This document shows positions 54,462 through 63,714 of a stretch of 64,000 nt of DNA, one piece after another (positions within the stretch are counted from its first letter, which is position 1; each line of letters begins with the position of its first letter). The DNA comes from Zychaea mexicana (Eukaryota; Mucoromycota; Mucoromycetes; Mucorales; Lichtheimiaceae). The notes under the pieces are model-generated. The model saw only the letters and a program-made list of their open reading frames with translations. It made no database searches and had not been told where the DNA came from. A program made the translations under genes and the position numbers. The stretch is taken from NCBI RefSeq assembly GCF_025766255.1, contig NW_026516697.1, positions 186,001 to 250,000 on the forward strand, read 5' to 3'.

Positions 54462-54872
54462 TATAAATAAAAAATGGAGCAAATAGATTATACACCATTA
54501 ATTACAGAGGAAGTAAATACTATTATTGCTAATTATTGGACATTTCTTGAATGGAATTGGCCTATTATGCATAATAAATTCAAACACAGAATACAACTTA
54601 AACATATTAAATTTATTGAAAAAATTAAAGATATATTATTAAAAAATTTAGGTTATACAGCTGTATTTTTTTCCTTAGTTGTGCTATACACAAGTAAAGA
54701 GTATCTAGCTCCTTATTTCGAATTAGAAAAAGGTTTATTTTTGTTATATCATTTAGTTTCTGGTATTTCTGGAGATGAAATTGAAAAATATTTACCTCAA
54801 AGTACATTTCATACATTATACAAAAAATTTTGGATGAATGAAGAGAATTATAAAAGAATTAATGAAATAGTA

Positions 54873-55396
54873 CAGTGGTCCCCCGCTTTTTGCAGCCCCA
54901 CTTTTTGCAGATCCTCATTTTTTGCAGATTTTTTTGGAGCATACCCGCTCATCACTTAATAAAATTGCAGTTTCCTCACTTTTTGCATTTTGCAGGCCAA
55001 AAATGTGGACCTGCAATTTTCCACTATTAACTTGAGAGCCTAGGCCACAGAGTCTTGAACCAGTGACATCTACATGTAATGTTAATAGATAGCGTCCTTT
55101 TGCTCGTCAGTAAGCTTTGGGTACTTTGCTTTTACCATAGTGGTGTAAAGGTGTCGATAGTGCAGTATATAAACATCAAGAATGAGACGACAGCCTTTTA
55201 TATAAGAGTTGATTTATAATAAGTAGCCTCAGTACAACACCGATATCTGTTAATTGGTTTACTATCATTGACACTTGATTAACATAATAGACTCAGGCTG
55301 TGTAACATCTCATACTCATCCTCGCTTTTTGCAGTTCCCCACTTTTTGCAGTTTTTTCCACCAAAAACTGCTGCTGCAAAAAGCGGGGGACCACTG
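54873..55396. mobile_element. Tc1/mariner (pogo-like) MITE, 524 bp
   Basis: Perfect ends: CAGTGGTCCCCCGCTTTTTG on the left and CAAAAAGCGGGGGACCACTG on the right, flanked by TA duplications (54871-54872, 55397-55398). CTTTTTGCAG words repeat at both ends. No coding capacity. It is inserted within a Val codon of the transposase. Confidence 0.92.
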
Positions 55397-55751
55397 TAAA
55401 TAATTCATTAATGTATATGTTTTTAAATATAATATTACATGTTTTGTCTGCAAGAAAATATAATCTAGATTTTTTTAAACATGTAACACTTATTTTAGAT
55501 GGTCATGATTCACGAATTAATTATACAGATACAGATTTAGATAGATCACGTTTATATTCATATAAATTTAAAAAGAATGGTGTATGCACACAATTTGCAG
55601 CTGATATTAATGATATGATAATTTTTATATCAAAAAGTGAATTCTGTGTAGATAGTTCTGATGGTAGTATGTTTTTAAATATGAAACTTTATAATAAAAT
55701 GAATCAAAATGATACTTTAGCTGTTGATGGTGGATATACTTTGTTTATAAC

Positions 55752-56920
55752 ACAGAAATCACCGTTTAGATGGCATACTCTTCCAAAAAGATACCACATT
55801 ATGACATATAGCCCTTCTTTTCCTAAGCTCACTTTGTGGTCAGGAGTGTCTTCTAAGCTGAACCATTGTGTAGAAGTACATAAATACGAGTCGATATGGT
55901 GTAGTACCGCCACTAACTTCTTGCCTGAAGGATTAATGATCCGTGCATGCTTCCTAGTCGAAAAATAATACACACGAAGGTTGAATAAATGCGCCAAAGC
56001 TACTAAAAGTAGCAGTCCTTTTAATATGATCCCTTCGTTGCTTTGTGTGCACAGGTACACGTTGATATAATGGTCATTGCCGCCATTGAGTATTTTGTTG
56101 AGACTTGACTTTTCGGATGCTTGCAGACCTTGGTGTTTAAGTTGTTTCGTGATCTTGATAAGATTTTCAGCTCCTGGAACGTGGATATTCAATTGTTTGT
56201 ACGCGGCGTCCAATCTTGTCTCTGTCAAAGTAATGGGCTCAAGCCGCAGTTCTTCGTCGGTGTAAAAGTTTATCTTGTTGGTGTAACTTGCGGTTTTCAT
56301 CATATAGCTTTTTAATGCTCAACTAGAACGGAGAACGATCGGTGCGGTGCAATTTAGCGATGGGTACAGTGATGATAAGTAAGAGTGCCATGAAAGTGAA
56401 GGTTTTAGGAAAAGGGTAGGTCAGAAAGGCGAATTTGGAATGTTTGCAAAAGGCGACGCGTTTTGAGCATTTTGACACAGTTGGGAAGCTGTTCACGCCA
56501 TATAGTTGGATTCTGATTGGTCCACTTTTTTTATGCAGCAAAATGTGCCCCAACAAATGCAAATAGTGCTCGCTTTCTTTTTTGATGTGAATATATCAGT
56601 ACTTGCAAGGAAAAACGCGAATTAAAAAGGAGTATAGAATGATGGAAATAGTAGCTGCTATGCACTCCAGAAGGTAAAGACGACAGTAAATGCTGTAGAA
56701 GAAGGTGGACATATCGGTATTTTATTCTATCAGTTGTTGTCTTTACTGCTGCTATTGAGTTTACATAGAGCCATTGATGCCTGCTTAGAAGTTATCGATC
56801 ACGTATTTGATTTCATGTTTATTGTGGATGAAATAGGAAGATACTGATATGCATACAGTAATGCTATCAGAATGACACATTGCTGAAGTGATACTGGTTT
56901 GTATACGCAGTGATTTTCTG
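55752..56920. mobile_element. TIR element of about 1.17 kb carrying its own gene
   Basis: The transposase frame is interrupted here. The ends are CAGAAATCACC at 55753 and GTGATTTTCTG ending at 56920, an imperfect inverted pair. The right flank is TA; the left flank reads CA, so a TA duplication with one mutation is possible. Exact left boundary uncertain by 1-3 bp. Composition is host-like, unlike the surrounding AT-rich gene. Confidence 0.7.
55753..56303 (-). CDS. Gene carried by the 1.17-kb TIR element, unrecognised (possibly OTU-like)
   Basis: ATG at 56303 (MMKTASYTNKINFYTDEELR). The frame runs to the element boundary, about 184 codons, and then reads on into the transposase complement to 55704, so its own stop is missing or was never present. 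Visible: TRLDAAYKQLNIHVPGAENL, LLVALAHLFNLRVYYFSTRK, HARIINPSGKKLVAVLHHID. The order of a helix LVALAHLF, strand VYYFS and a later HH is reminiscent of OTU cysteine-protease relatives, but no catalytic Asp-x-x-Cys was seen. Function is not assigned. It may be a captured host fragment. Confidence 0.45.
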
Positions 56921-57863
56921 TAGTAGTGAAAAAGTGAAAATGAGCCTGCGGCGTAGTAATGATAACTTTGTATATCCAATTCATAAAAATATAAATGAAA
57001 ACTTAACTATTACTGAAGAACATTTTAATAATACATTTGGAAGCTTTAGAAGTAAAATCGAAAATCAATTTTCTGAAATTGGAAATAAATTTTATCGTTT
57101 TAATAATAATAAATCAATTGTAAAGATGGATAATATTGAATATTATAATCTTCAGTTCCGTGCTGCCTGTTTATTAAAAAATATTACAAAGTTTGTAGAA
57201 GTATTTAATATACCTGTTTTACCACATCATAAAATATGGCATAGTCCTGATTTTGATTTTCCTATTGAAAAAAAATTAATTGACATAGTTGTTAGTAATA
57301 ATAAACAAAATAAGGATAAGCTTGATAGAATGGTACAACTACAGAGTAATTTATTAAACATGACATTATCAAATGATGAAATGGTTATAGATGATAGTAG
57401 TGAATCAGATAATTTAGAAAATAGTGAAAATAATGATGATATTCCAAATTTTAATGAACGTACTAGAAAAAGAAGAATAAATGTAAAAGGAAAACAGCGT
57501 TCACCTGTATTATATGAAATAGAAAGTATTATTAGACATAAAAAAGAAAAGAATGCATATTTGTTTCAGGTAAAATGGGTTGGATATAGTAATAATGATA
57601 ATAGTTGGTTATCTATTGATATGTTTAACCAAAAAGAATTATTGAATGCATATATTGAAAGGCATAGTCTAGGCATATTATAATAAGAACATAATATATA
57701 TTAGAATTATATAAAAAGTTTATAGAAGAATATTATTAAAGCATAAGAAGAAAGGATTACCAATATTAATTTTTATAGGTTTTCTTTTTTTTTTAATTTT
57801 TTTTTCTGTTTTTTTCTCAGGTTTTATATACAGCTCTTTTATCTCTGTATTTTAACACTATCA

Positions 57864-58580
57864 TTAACTACGAATAGCTTTTTTTAGAATATGTAGCTTA
57901 CTATGTTGACAGCAATGATAATCCTTTTTTCCATCAGGTAAATTTGTCTTGATGTTCTTCCCACAAAACTGTCTATCACGTTTTCCTTTTTTGAATTTAT
58001 GGCTACAAAAACCATGATTCATACACAAATCTAAGAAATGATCATTTAAAAAAAGAGATTCTACAGTGGACCACCTTTAATATCAACCCTCAAGTACAGC
58101 TGAAAGTGTTAACGCTAACGGGGGTTGACGTTAAAGGGGGTGGCACAAAGTTTAACCGTATAATAAAATATTAAACCAGCGCACCCCGACACAGTGTATG
58201 TATGCAACGGAGTCGTTCCTAAACAATATATTTTAAACCAATAATGAAATAAACTCTTTTGATTAGATATGTTTGACCTCAATAAGAAGTCAACCCTGGC
58301 CAAGGTGTTGACACTGACCTTATGTAGAAGTTGAAATTTATCTCTGCTAAAATGTGAGGTTCTCAGAAAAAGGTTGACAATATTAGGGGTTGACATTAAA
58401 GGGGTTGACATTAAAGGGGGTCCACTGTATTTTATTTTTTAAATTTTTTTGAATTTTTTGAATTATATTTTCTTTAATAGAATAATTGAATTCTGAATCA
58501 ATAAATGTATCAATTTCTCTACATAAATTAATTCTAAGATTAATATGGTTGATAGGAAGATATTCATTTAACGCAACCAT
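57864..58580 (-). pseudogene. Small Cys/His (zinc-binding-like) protein of the AT-rich block, interrupted by a MITE
   Basis: ATG at 58580 (MVALNEYLPINHINLRINLC), stop at 57864-57866. Without the 364-bp MITE and one TA copy the frame is exactly 117 codons. The N-terminal half is helical. The C-terminal half has LCMNHGFCSHKFKKGKRDRQ, FCGKNIKTN and DYHCCQHSKLH, so enough Cys and His for one or two zinc sites in a basic context. Harbinger elements usually encode a second, DNA-binding (Myb-like) protein that helps the transposase. This gene could play that part, but its fold is different and the idea is inference. Confidence 0.6.
58064..58427. mobile_element. Tc1/mariner-type MITE, 364 bp
   Basis: Left end CAGTGGACCACCTTTAATAT, right end TTAAAGGGGGTCCACTG, flanked by TA (58062-58063, 58428-58429). 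A GGGGTTGACATTAAA unit is repeated in tandem at the right end and inverted at the left. No transposase. It lies in the Cys/His gene. It differs from the MITE at 54,873 except for the CAGTGG start. Confidence 0.9.
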
Positions 58581-58614
58581 TTTCTTTTTGAATAATTGAT
58601 TTTTATATAAAAAT

Positions 58615-58631
58615 AAAATTCAATTTTATAA
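58615..58631 (-). promoter_or_regulatory. AAATTGAATTTT box upstream of the Cys/His gene
   Basis: On the complement this reads TTATAAAATTGAATTTT, about 35 bp before the ATG at 58580. Same box as upstream of the transposase and the Rep-like gene. Confidence 0.4.
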
Positions 58632-58672
58632 AAAAAAAGTAATTGAGTTTGAAATTTATTTATTAGCAAATA

Positions 58673-59087
58673 CTAATCGTGATAATTCTGCAACATTTTT
58701 ATTAGATCATTTCTAAACCTATATTCATTACCATTTACAATATAAAGTTCATTATTATTCTTAAAAAAACCTTCTATATCTTGTTCCTTAATTTCAATAT
58801 ATTCTTTTTTATAAAATATCTTTTTAACTATATTCATAAATAAAATGGGATCTATTATTTTAAATAAATTTATATAATCATTATATTTTATTAGTTTATA
58901 TGCAATGAACACGGGGTCATAAGCTATGTTTTTTATATTAAATTTATATATTGTAACATATTTTTTCATAAGAATGAACATATTCTAATAATAAATACTT
59001 TGCAATAAACAATGTAATATCTTTTATATTTTCATCAATAGGAATATATTTCATCACATTTAAATTATTTATATATTCTGAATTCAT
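58673..59087 (-). pseudogene. Short AT-rich gene with a frameshift, unrecognised
   Basis: From the ATG at 59087 a frame reads MNSEYINNLNVMKYIPIDEN and LFIAKYLLLE. Near 58,985 the open frame shifts by one base and continues YKFNIKNIAYDPVFIAYKLI to a stop at 58673. The total of 415 nt is one more than a multiple of three, in line with a single-base change. The product is Ile/Lys/Asn-rich with no motif. It lies between the Cys/His and Rep-like genes on the same strand. Confidence 0.5.
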
Positions 59088-59198
59088 TATCGATAGGGCG
59101 TCCTACTATTAGTTGTCTAACCCATTATAATCTACTAGCTGTAATATAGATAATTAAATTGCTATGACCGGTATAACTATCAGTGGTCGAATTCAGCT

Positions 59199-62100
59199 CT
59201 AAATTAATTTCTTACTTATTTGCTTATTAAAAAATCTCATATTGAAACTGACCGTATCAACCTTTCGTTTACTTGCCCAATTATATTTATGTTTTATGCA
59301 TTCATTAGTTATACTTGTACTTATATTAGTATCTGTTGATTTATTTTTGACGTCAGTTTCTTTTGTTATATCTATATCATCTATTATAGCCTGTTTTATA
59401 TCCTTATGCTTTTTAAAATAATCTTTTGGCTGTATTTCTTCTACTATTTGCTTGTTTCTCTGTTTATTTTTATTGTGTCTTTTTTTCTTTTTACGTTTTG
59501 GTATATTATTTGGTATGTTGCAGTCACTGCTTTTCTCTGATTCAGATGTACTTACATCTATGTATTTATGTTTCTCTATATCTTCTGGTGGGTTTTCCCA
59601 ATCAGTAGTATCATTTACAACATCATCACATTTTATATCATTAGACACATCTTCCCAATGCCTACAATCTGCTGATGATGGTACCTTTACAGTTGACCAT
59701 CCTCTATTATTTTGTTGAGGCGGTTTATGTTGTTTATTGTTCTGTGTATTATTACTATTATGTTTTTCTTCTTGTTCCTTCATATATTCTTCTGTATCAG
59801 CTAATTCTTGTAGTTCCTCTACTGTTTTATCCATCGGTGTATATTTTTTAATATCATCCTGACCACTATTATGTGCATAACGGATAAATGTATGCTGATC
59901 TTGGTATTCGTTTTCGAATTCATCTTTGTATAAGTCCTCATACATATCCATGTTTTCATAATACATGAATTTATTTTCATAATCCTTCACTTTCATTGTG
60001 TATGGATTCCATATTATATGACCTTTACAGTTCTTATCAACATAGATAATATATAAACGATTGAGCGTTGGCTCTAACTCATATACTGATTTATTTTTAT
60101 ATAACATGTGCGGCATATAGTTACTATTCAGTATTATTGGCATATTTTTCTTTTTAGTTATTGACTTTGTAAATTTGCTATTAAGTTTTAATCGTGTTCC
60201 TTCTAGCATTTGGTTTAAAAATGTAATTTGAAATCAGAACCTGTTTCTTCATTATACATAAAATCATAATCATCATCCTTATAATTAGGGATCCGCACGG
60301 TTCGGTTCGGTTCGGTTCTTGAAGGGAACCGAACCAAATCGTCTAAAGCAAGAACCGAACCGACTAGAACCGACTAGAACCGACTAGAACCGACGAGAAC
60401 CGACGAGAACTGTAGAACCGAAGAATCGAACCGAAGAGCCAAACCCTTCATGTATATAAAAAAGGCAAGATCCGGTATCTTTAAATGAAAGCTGATGTGT
60501 GTGTTCGAATGTCGCGCTATACTTGAATACTGCAGTAAAAAAGAATAGTTTATTATTGTACATTGAACAGCGATCTCAAAATGAATAAGAGAAACAGAAT
60601 GTAAACATTCTTATACGATGTGGGTCATTGCATGGTTAAAAGATTGAAGCACAGTTTTTACAAAAAAAAGTGGAGCTTATAGTACTTACTTAGAGCGACT
60701 TAGTATTACTAGTACAATATGTTATCGTAACATTGGAGGAATTGAACCACAACCGGCAGTACATACAGCTGCTGTGTCTCTACGTGTGTATAGTGTATAG
60801 TGTCTCATAAAAGGCAAAGGGTGAATGGGTAAGATAATTCTGTTATGAGCCCCAGAATGCGCAATCTCAAACGGAATGCACAAACTTGATAAAACTGATC
60901 GAGAAGCCATAATAAATCTAGTAAAGTAGTACGTCATGGAGAAAAATGCATTGTGGGTAGCAAAGTAGAGGAACAAGTAATGATGTGCGTCATGGGCGGA
61001 GAAAGCAAGCTGCCGTCAGAAGAAGTGTTTTTTTATTTTTTTCTCTTCTCTTCTTTACTATTTTTCACTCCCTTCTGCTTTTGCAGGTTTCAATAAAGTA
61101 TGGCTTGCAAATACACTACTTCGTGGTCTTTTCGAAATAACATTGTTCGTAACTTCCATTATAGCCTACTTTATACTAATTACCAAAATCGCTGATTGCA
61201 ATCTTCTGCCTCTCGGTTCTTCGGTTCTAAGTATACAGAACCGGTTCGGTTCCGGTTCGGTCCTTGGTAGGAACCGAACCGTATTTTCTCGGTTTCGGTT
61301 CGGTTCGGTTCCGGTTCTACGGTTCTGATACGGATCCCTACTTATAATCTGACCAATCATTTTCTTTATTCATTAGATATGCTTGATGGCCACCTTGTTC
61401 TAATACATCAATGTTATATGTCTTACCTACATTTGATGGACCTACAATCCAGTATTGTGGTATCTTATTTTTACCACCAAACATTGTTTCAATCCCAAAC
61501 ATAGACCACATATGTAATTTATTTCCAGGGTTATTTTCCATATCGGCATCATGAAAGTAAGAATTTAAATTTGATTTTACAGTATCATATTTCCATAGTA
61601 ATTCGGGATATATTTCGGTAGCCTTCCGCATATTAAGCTGCTTCGTAATTAATTGATATCCAAGTAACTGTTGATGCATTTTTCTGGTCTTAACTTCATA
61701 ATTTGGATCCATATTATAACAGATATAATCTTTTCCTTTCATACAGTAGCTAATGGACTTTTGTGGACTACCACCTGGTTTCATATTTGGAGTAACACCA
61801 TCGATAGTAAAGAATTTACGTGCTGTTTTTGTGTCGAACCGCTCATTCATTTGTATCCATATATGAACATGTTTCTCACCAGTTTCTGGTGCAATTTCAT
61901 CACATGCAATTGCCTTTTCAATTTGATAACCAATACGTTCATGTTTTACAAACCATTCCATGACTTGTTCTTTTGTTAAATGGAAGTCCTTACAAATATA
62001 TGTGAATAGCCCTTTAGTGTTTTGGAATCGGAATTCTTTGCCGCCCTGCGAGGAATCTGCACCAGAGGTGTTACTTTCTAACATTGCTTCGGAAAATTGA

Positions 62101-62372
62101 GGATTTGAGGATTTGAGGAATTTTGCAAAAGCCCTAACCCGTCCCATTATTGCAGTACGGTTCTCGTCCCTTACTTCCTTTGTTATGTTAGCCTTTTTGA
62201 GGTCCTTTTCGAGTTCGACCCTTAGTTGGTCAGCAATTGTTTTTTCACTAACATCTTGATGATGTTCAGCAAGATGCTTTGCTCTTTCTATTAAGAGCGT
62301 CAATGTTATTCCTAAAATAGGAATAAATTCAGCCATAATGGCAATAAATGTGATGAGGTTCATTTGGTCCAT
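59199..62372 (-). pseudogene. CRESS-DNA-type Rep-like protein (HUH nuclease + SF3 helicase), broken
   Basis: ATG at 62372. Residues 5-27 are a hydrophobic helix, unusual for a Rep; then a charged helix. The endonuclease part shows motif I LFTYI (122-126), the HUH motif HVHIW (168-172, near 61871-61857) and the catalytic Tyr motif YCMK (Tyr209, near 61748). The helicase Walker A GPSNVGKT is at 311-318 (near 61442). A hAT-type insertion (60286-61340) cuts the helicase just after Walker A. Beyond it the frame shifts by one base near 60,220, and no intact Walker B is visible. A motif C-like LNSNYMP follows, then a long Lys/Asp/Asn-rich tail without counterpart in small Reps. Such proteins start rolling-circle replication in geminivirus-like DNA viruses and plasmids. 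Endogenised copies are known in fungi. This copy cannot work. Confidence 0.85.
60286..61340. mobile_element. Non-autonomous hAT-type element, 1,055 bp
   Basis: Ends TAGGGATCCG and CGGATCCCTA, flanked by a perfect 8-bp duplication CTTATAAT (60278-60285 and 61341-61348), diagnostic of hAT elements. Both subterminal regions are rich in GGTTCGGTTC / GAACCGAACC words, with a tandem TAGAACCGAC array at 60,360-60,410. No transposase is encoded. It splits the Rep-like gene. Confidence 0.93.
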
Positions 62373-62465
62373 GTTGTGTTTTGTTGGGGTAGTTTTGTTG
62401 GAGTGCTAAAAAAATATAACAAATATATTTTGCTTTATATTCTGTAGTGTTATTTTTATATTAAA

Positions 62466-62482
62466 AAAAAATTCAATTTTTA
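62466..62482 (-). promoter_or_regulatory. AAATTGAATTTT box upstream of the Rep-like gene
   Basis: The complement reads AAAAATTGAATTTTTTTT, about 100 bp before the ATG at 62372. Third occurrence of the box shared by the genes of the AT-rich block. Confidence 0.35.
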
Positions 62483-62986
62483 TTTTTTTCAAAAATTTAA
62501 ATGTATGCATGCCAAGACATACATACATGAATTATTTCAATAAAAATTAATTTGGCTATCCTGATATATCTTAGCTAATAAGCCAGCTAGGGCTACTAAA
62601 TCGCATTAAAATCATCATAACCATGGCCGGTCCCCTAGGTTTATTTTCTATTATAGATAAAATCCAATTTGCAACCATTTTAAATTTTTGTTACCAACAA
62701 AAAATTTGTTACCAATACTTTTATATAAAAATAGTTGGTAATGCATATGCGCCATTCACAGTATATCATCTACAATCAACCTTTTCGTTTGCTTTCTTTC
62801 TACCACTGCTGTTTAAACAGAATCAAGAGTCCGCTGTTATTATCAAAGCAAACTTTTTCAGAGATGTGTATTAGCACCAATAACTTATCATTTACTTACG
62901 ATTCACTATACATATTTATAAGTAACAGCAAAGTTAGTCAATATGCATCAGCATACCCTGCAACAGATTTTCAGAGCAATAGCTAC

Positions 62987-63480
62987 CTTTCACTTTTGTG
63001 TACGGTTTGAGGGCTAACTGCACTAGTACCAGTATTTGGACTTCCTCCAACTCGGCCTCTTTCGTCTGCACTAGTATTGCTAGCAGCGGTGGTGCTCGTA
63101 TTGCCGCCAGGGCAATCGTTTTCTTCAATAGTACCCAGAATGCTTGCTTCCTCCTCAGCAATGCGCCCAACTGAAATAACCGATGCTCGTGCTCTTGCGT
63201 TCGCTGATTCTCTTGCGAGCAGGATTTTTCTATCATTCCAGTACATTGTTTCTTGCTGACTATTCTTCCACCGTTCAAATTCTGTTTTGAGGTGAGAACT
63301 GTTTGGGACCTTCGCTTGAAAACGTTTCGTAGATAAAATGGCTGCATATCGCATATTTGCTGAACTCTTGTCACCATAGTTAAGATTTTCAATAAAAGTT
63401 GATGCTGACAATGTATCGCAGTTGTCAATGCACCAGTGTATGTCTGATGTGAAAACTTTTTGCTTTTTATGTGTGTGCAT
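62987..63480 (-). CDS. Probable first exon of the split nuclease-family gene
   Basis: ATG at 63480 (MHTHKKQKVFTSDIHWCIDN). The exon ends at a consensus-like donor GAAAG|GTAGCT (62986/62987) after 494 nt, phase 2. Sequence in it: DTLSASTFIENLNYGDKSSA, RYAAILSTKRFQAKVPNSSH, a helical SVGRIAEEEASILGTIEEND, then a Ser/Thr/Gly-rich disordered stretch ending TVHKSER. Without splicing it would stop two residues later, giving a 165-residue protein. The exon at 53432 begins after an acceptor in the matching phase (rest of the Arg codon, then NISVVSGVN), so the two can form one gene with a 9.5-kb intron holding the AT-rich block. Confidence 0.55.
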
Positions 63481-63714
63481 TCTTGTGTAAAAAAATAGAG
63501 ATGGTAAGAAGCTATGCTGCGCGTTTTATATGCACTGTTTTTTCATCATTGAGTACACAATACGCACTGTTGAATTTTGTGTCGATATAAAAATTCACAC
63601 AAATTTCCCAGCTATTGGTTGCATTAGTAGGGCTTCAAAGGCCCACGTTAATCACTAACATCGACCAACGTTGATTTTGCCCACTGACCCGTTTTGGGCA
63701 GTGCCTGGCTAGGC

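Larger units (their letters stand above)
54474..57683 (+). pseudogene. Harbinger-like DDE transposase with C-terminal chromodomain, split by two insertions
   Basis: ATG at 54474 (MEQIDYTPLITEEVN). The N-terminal helical part runs to 54872, the catalytic part is at 55399-55751, and the rest at 56921-57683. Candidate catalytic residues: first Asp in LILDGHDSRI (near 55498), second Asp in LAVDGGYTLF (near 55726), Glu in GSFRSKIENQFSEIG (near 57060). This spacing and the R/K-x-x-x-E-N-x-F signature fit DDE_Tnp_4/HARBI1. After an acidic linker (DDSSESDNLENSENNDD) comes a chromodomain at 57510-57660 (LYEIESIIRHKKEKNAYLFQ, VKWVGY, NSWLSIDMFN) with the Tyr, Trp and Tyr expected for a methyl-lysine cage. 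Removing the first insertion with its TA copy restores frame. The second does so only if its left boundary is taken at 55752. It is dead as it stands. Confidence 0.8.
54400..62560. mobile_element. AT-rich composite element: DDE-chromodomain transposase, Cys/His protein, short unknown protein, Rep-like protein
   Basis: Base composition falls sharply inside this block (codons dominated by AAT, ATA, TTA, AAA) and returns to host level outside. The inserted younger elements at 54,873, 55,752 and 60,286 are host-like in composition. Four decayed genes belong to it: a plus-strand transposase and three minus-strand frames. Three of the four have a near-identical AAATTGAATTTT box upstream. No terminal inverted repeats of the whole block were found, so it is not proven to be one unit. 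Confidence 0.6.

Noticed and set aside
59090..59200. Possible rolling-circle origin near a TATATTAC word next to the Rep-like gene
   Set aside because: Only 7 of 9 bases fit the TAATATTAC-type nonanucleotide and no convincing stem flanks it. Chance is likely in this AT-rich DNA.
54400..62560. Interpretation of the AT-rich block as mitochondrial DNA inserted in the nucleus
   Set aside because: The genes are a transposase and a Rep-like protein, not mitochondrial genes, and standard-code reading gives open frames.
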